Shown: positions 62,876 to 64,000 of the stretch, piece by piece
How positions within the stretch are numbered: position 1 is the stretch's first letter
How the letters are laid out: every line of letters starts with the position of its first letter
NCBI RefSeq assembly: GCF_963576675.1
Contig: NC_088913.1
Location: 89,775,001-89,839,000, forward strand
Direction: 5' to 3'
Source: Euphorbia lathyris
Lineage: Eukaryota > Streptophyta > Magnoliopsida > Malpighiales > Euphorbiaceae
DNA: 64,000 bases
Notes under the pieces: model-generated
Database searches by the model: none
What the model saw: only the letters and a program-made list of their open reading frames with translations
What the model was told of the DNA's origin: nothing
Translations under genes and position numbers: made by a program

Positions 62876-63486
62876 TTCGAGGAAATGACGAGTACTCTTT
62901 TTCCTTTTATGAGTTTTTCCCACTGGGTTTTCTGATAAAAGGTTTTAATGAGGCTTCGATCCCGCACAATTGGTGTACATATGTAATAAACTTTTTCTCG
63001 TCATCAATAAAAGTTATTACATTCACTCAGTATGTTACAACAAAATGCGGATTCTTTACAAAAACACATAAATGTGTTGCCTGTTAAAGAAAGGCGGATG
63101 CATGATTACGCATCACTCGCAAAAAAACCTTAGGGTTAAAATCAATAACACATAAATGTGTTGCCTCTTAAAGAAAGGCGGATGCATGATTACGCATCAC
63201 TCGCAAAACCTTATGATTAAAACTTATGATTATTTTCGAAAGAAGAATTATAAGTTAAGGCATAAAATTAAGCGAATAAACGAGTACTCAAAATTGCAAA
63301 AAGGGTCTGGCCACCCTAGCTATGAAGAAACACAAATATGGAGTCGGCAAAAAGACAAAGGGCACATATAAAGGGCAAAAAAGTGACAATCACACACATA
63401 TGAAAAGCAACAACCGAAAGAAAATATTTATATCAGAACGGTTTGTTACATGGTTTTTATATACAAAAGTCCAAATATAAGTTAAG
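62876..63486 (+). other. Spacer between pol and the antisense ORF
   Basis: Non-coding. It holds an 84-bp tandem pair at 63064-63225 and AATAAAAG near 63006. No polypurine tract adjoining an LTR is seen, as expected because the LTR is further right. Confidence 0.5.
63064..63225 (+). repeat. Two tandem 84-bp units in the Tat spacer
   Basis: Units start ACACATAAATGTGTTGCCT at 63064 and 63148 and share AAGAAAGGCGGATGCATGAT and ACGCATCACTCGCAAAA. They differ mainly at the joint. Confidence 0.85.
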
Positions 63487-64000
63487 CTATGCTACAGCTT
63501 CCTCTCCTTCGCCCCTAATGCCCTCCTGGACTACAGCGACTCCCTCATCTCCTCCGATAGGAGGATCTACTTCAAGGGAATCCTCAACCCTTGAATCGGT
63601 AACCGCTTCAGTAACCTCTTCGGCGAGAGGTACCTCTTGCACAGGCTGAGAAACGGCTTGGGGTGCCTCTCCTTTCGCGGGCTGAATAGGGATCTCGCAG
63701 CCAATCGGAGGATCCTGAAGACTCTTCCAATCTAAGAAGAGTACCTCATCCATATCAGCATCCTCGGCTTCCAGCTTATCCCACTCCCCAGTTAAATCCT
63801 TTTCAGGGATGGGAACTTTGGGGCGGTTAAGTACTAGACCCTGATGCCCGTGCTCATAAGCCGCATGAATCCGCTCCCCATACCAGTAGATGCGGGCGCC
63901 ATCTTCAGCCAAAATCTCCTCAACCCTCTTCTTTTGGGCCTCCTTGAAAGCAGCTAGGTCGTCGAGGGCTTTTTGCAGTTCATCGGACTTGGCCTGAAGG
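63487..64000 (-). CDS. Antisense ORF of the Tat-type element, C-terminal part; start outside the window
   Basis: Open on the minus strand from the window edge to the stop at 63487 (about 171 codons). The first 35 residues, LQAKSDELQKALDDLAAFKE and following, predict a coiled coil. GARIYWYGERIHAAYEHGHQ and EVLFLDWKSLQDPP follow, then an acidic, Pro/Glu/Val-rich tail. An extra antisense ORF between pol and the 3' LTR is known in Tat/Retand-type elements; position, orientation and coiled-coil content fit. No stop in the visible part although pol has five. Function unknown. Confidence 0.7.
   Translation of the reverse strand, partial: LQAKSDELQKALDDLAAFKEAQKKRVEEILAEDGARIYWYGERIHAAYEHGHQGLVLNRPKVPIPEKDLTGEWDKLEAEDADMDEVLFLDWKSLQDPPIGCEIPIQPAKGEAPQAVSQPVQEVPLAEEVTEAVTDSRVEDSLEVDPPIGGDEGVAVVQEGIRGEGEEAVA

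Larger units (their letters stand above)
56745..64000 (+). mobile_element. Tat-lineage Ty3/gypsy retrotransposon, runs past the window edge
   Basis: 5' LTR of 466 bp (TGATAACCCGC...AAGTTATCA), primer site, one-frame gag-pol with protease, reverse transcriptase, RNase H, a second RNase H and integrase (gypsy order), then spacer and an antisense ORF. The second, archaeal-type RNase H between RNase H and integrase is the hallmark of the Tat lineage. The 3' LTR is outside the window, so target duplication and LTR divergence cannot be judged. Confidence 0.9.

Overview
The window is plant nuclear DNA, most likely from a eudicot. It is AT-rich and I find no intact host gene. Almost everything recognisable is a transposable element: Ty1/copia and Ty3/gypsy LTR retrotransposons, L1-type LINEs with a plant-style RNase H tail, Mutator-like elements (MULEs), hAT, CACTA and Stowaway elements, Tourist-like MITEs and many fold-back MITEs. 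Many boundaries are supported by target-site duplications (TSDs) read directly from the sequence: 9 bp for MULEs, 8 bp for hAT, 5 bp for LTR elements, TA for Stowaway, TAA or TTA for Tourist-like elements, and about 14-17 bp for the LINE.

Layout, left part. 1-777 is the end of a CACTA element whose body lies outside the window. 778-5480 is a decayed minus-strand gypsy element split by a solo copia LTR (2474-4121). 6060-7320 looks organellar and holds a textbook 34-nt group II intron domain V. 7560-8165 is a gypsy LTR-like remnant. 8576-10074 is a non-autonomous MULE with long inverted repeats and an exact 9-bp TSD. 10579-12420 holds three fold-back MITEs. 12558-14136 is a hAT relic with an exact 8-bp TSD. 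14246-15060 is a MULE-type MITE with a Tourist-like element inside it. 16317-19923 is a Stowaway-like element carrying a MULE-type MITE and a young, 5'-truncated LINE whose 841-codon frame is still open.

Centre (24031-47838). This is a three-level nest. The outer element is an autonomous-type MULE on the minus strand. Its transposase carries a FAR1-like N-terminus, an MULE DDE core, a SWIM-like zinc finger and a C-terminal OTU-type cysteine-protease domain. A SIRE-type copia element (26478-46564, TSD GGATG) split that gene. A pol-less Athila-type gypsy element (26957-35911, TSD ACAAC) then inserted into the copia 5' LTR. The Athila-type LTRs carry about nine copies of a 15-bp GC-rich palindrome about 120 bp upstream of the TATA box.

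Right part. 48007-48443 is a Tourist-like element with another of the same family inside it. 48967-51145 is a decayed minus-strand LINE. 52058-53875 is a fold-back MULE whose inverted repeats each contain tRNA-like A and B boxes, with about 230-bp internal tandem repeats and a 94-bp near-perfect palindromic MITE. After several MITEs, 56745 to the window end is a Tat-lineage gypsy element. Its gag-pol is one continuous frame with five in-frame stops and no frameshift, and an antisense ORF runs off the right edge.

As a working system, the copia and gypsy coding regions supply the usual capsid, protease, reverse transcriptase, RNase H and integrase parts. Nearly all are disabled by nonsense changes, most of them compatible with C-to-T decay. 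The small non-autonomous elements would need transposases encoded elsewhere.
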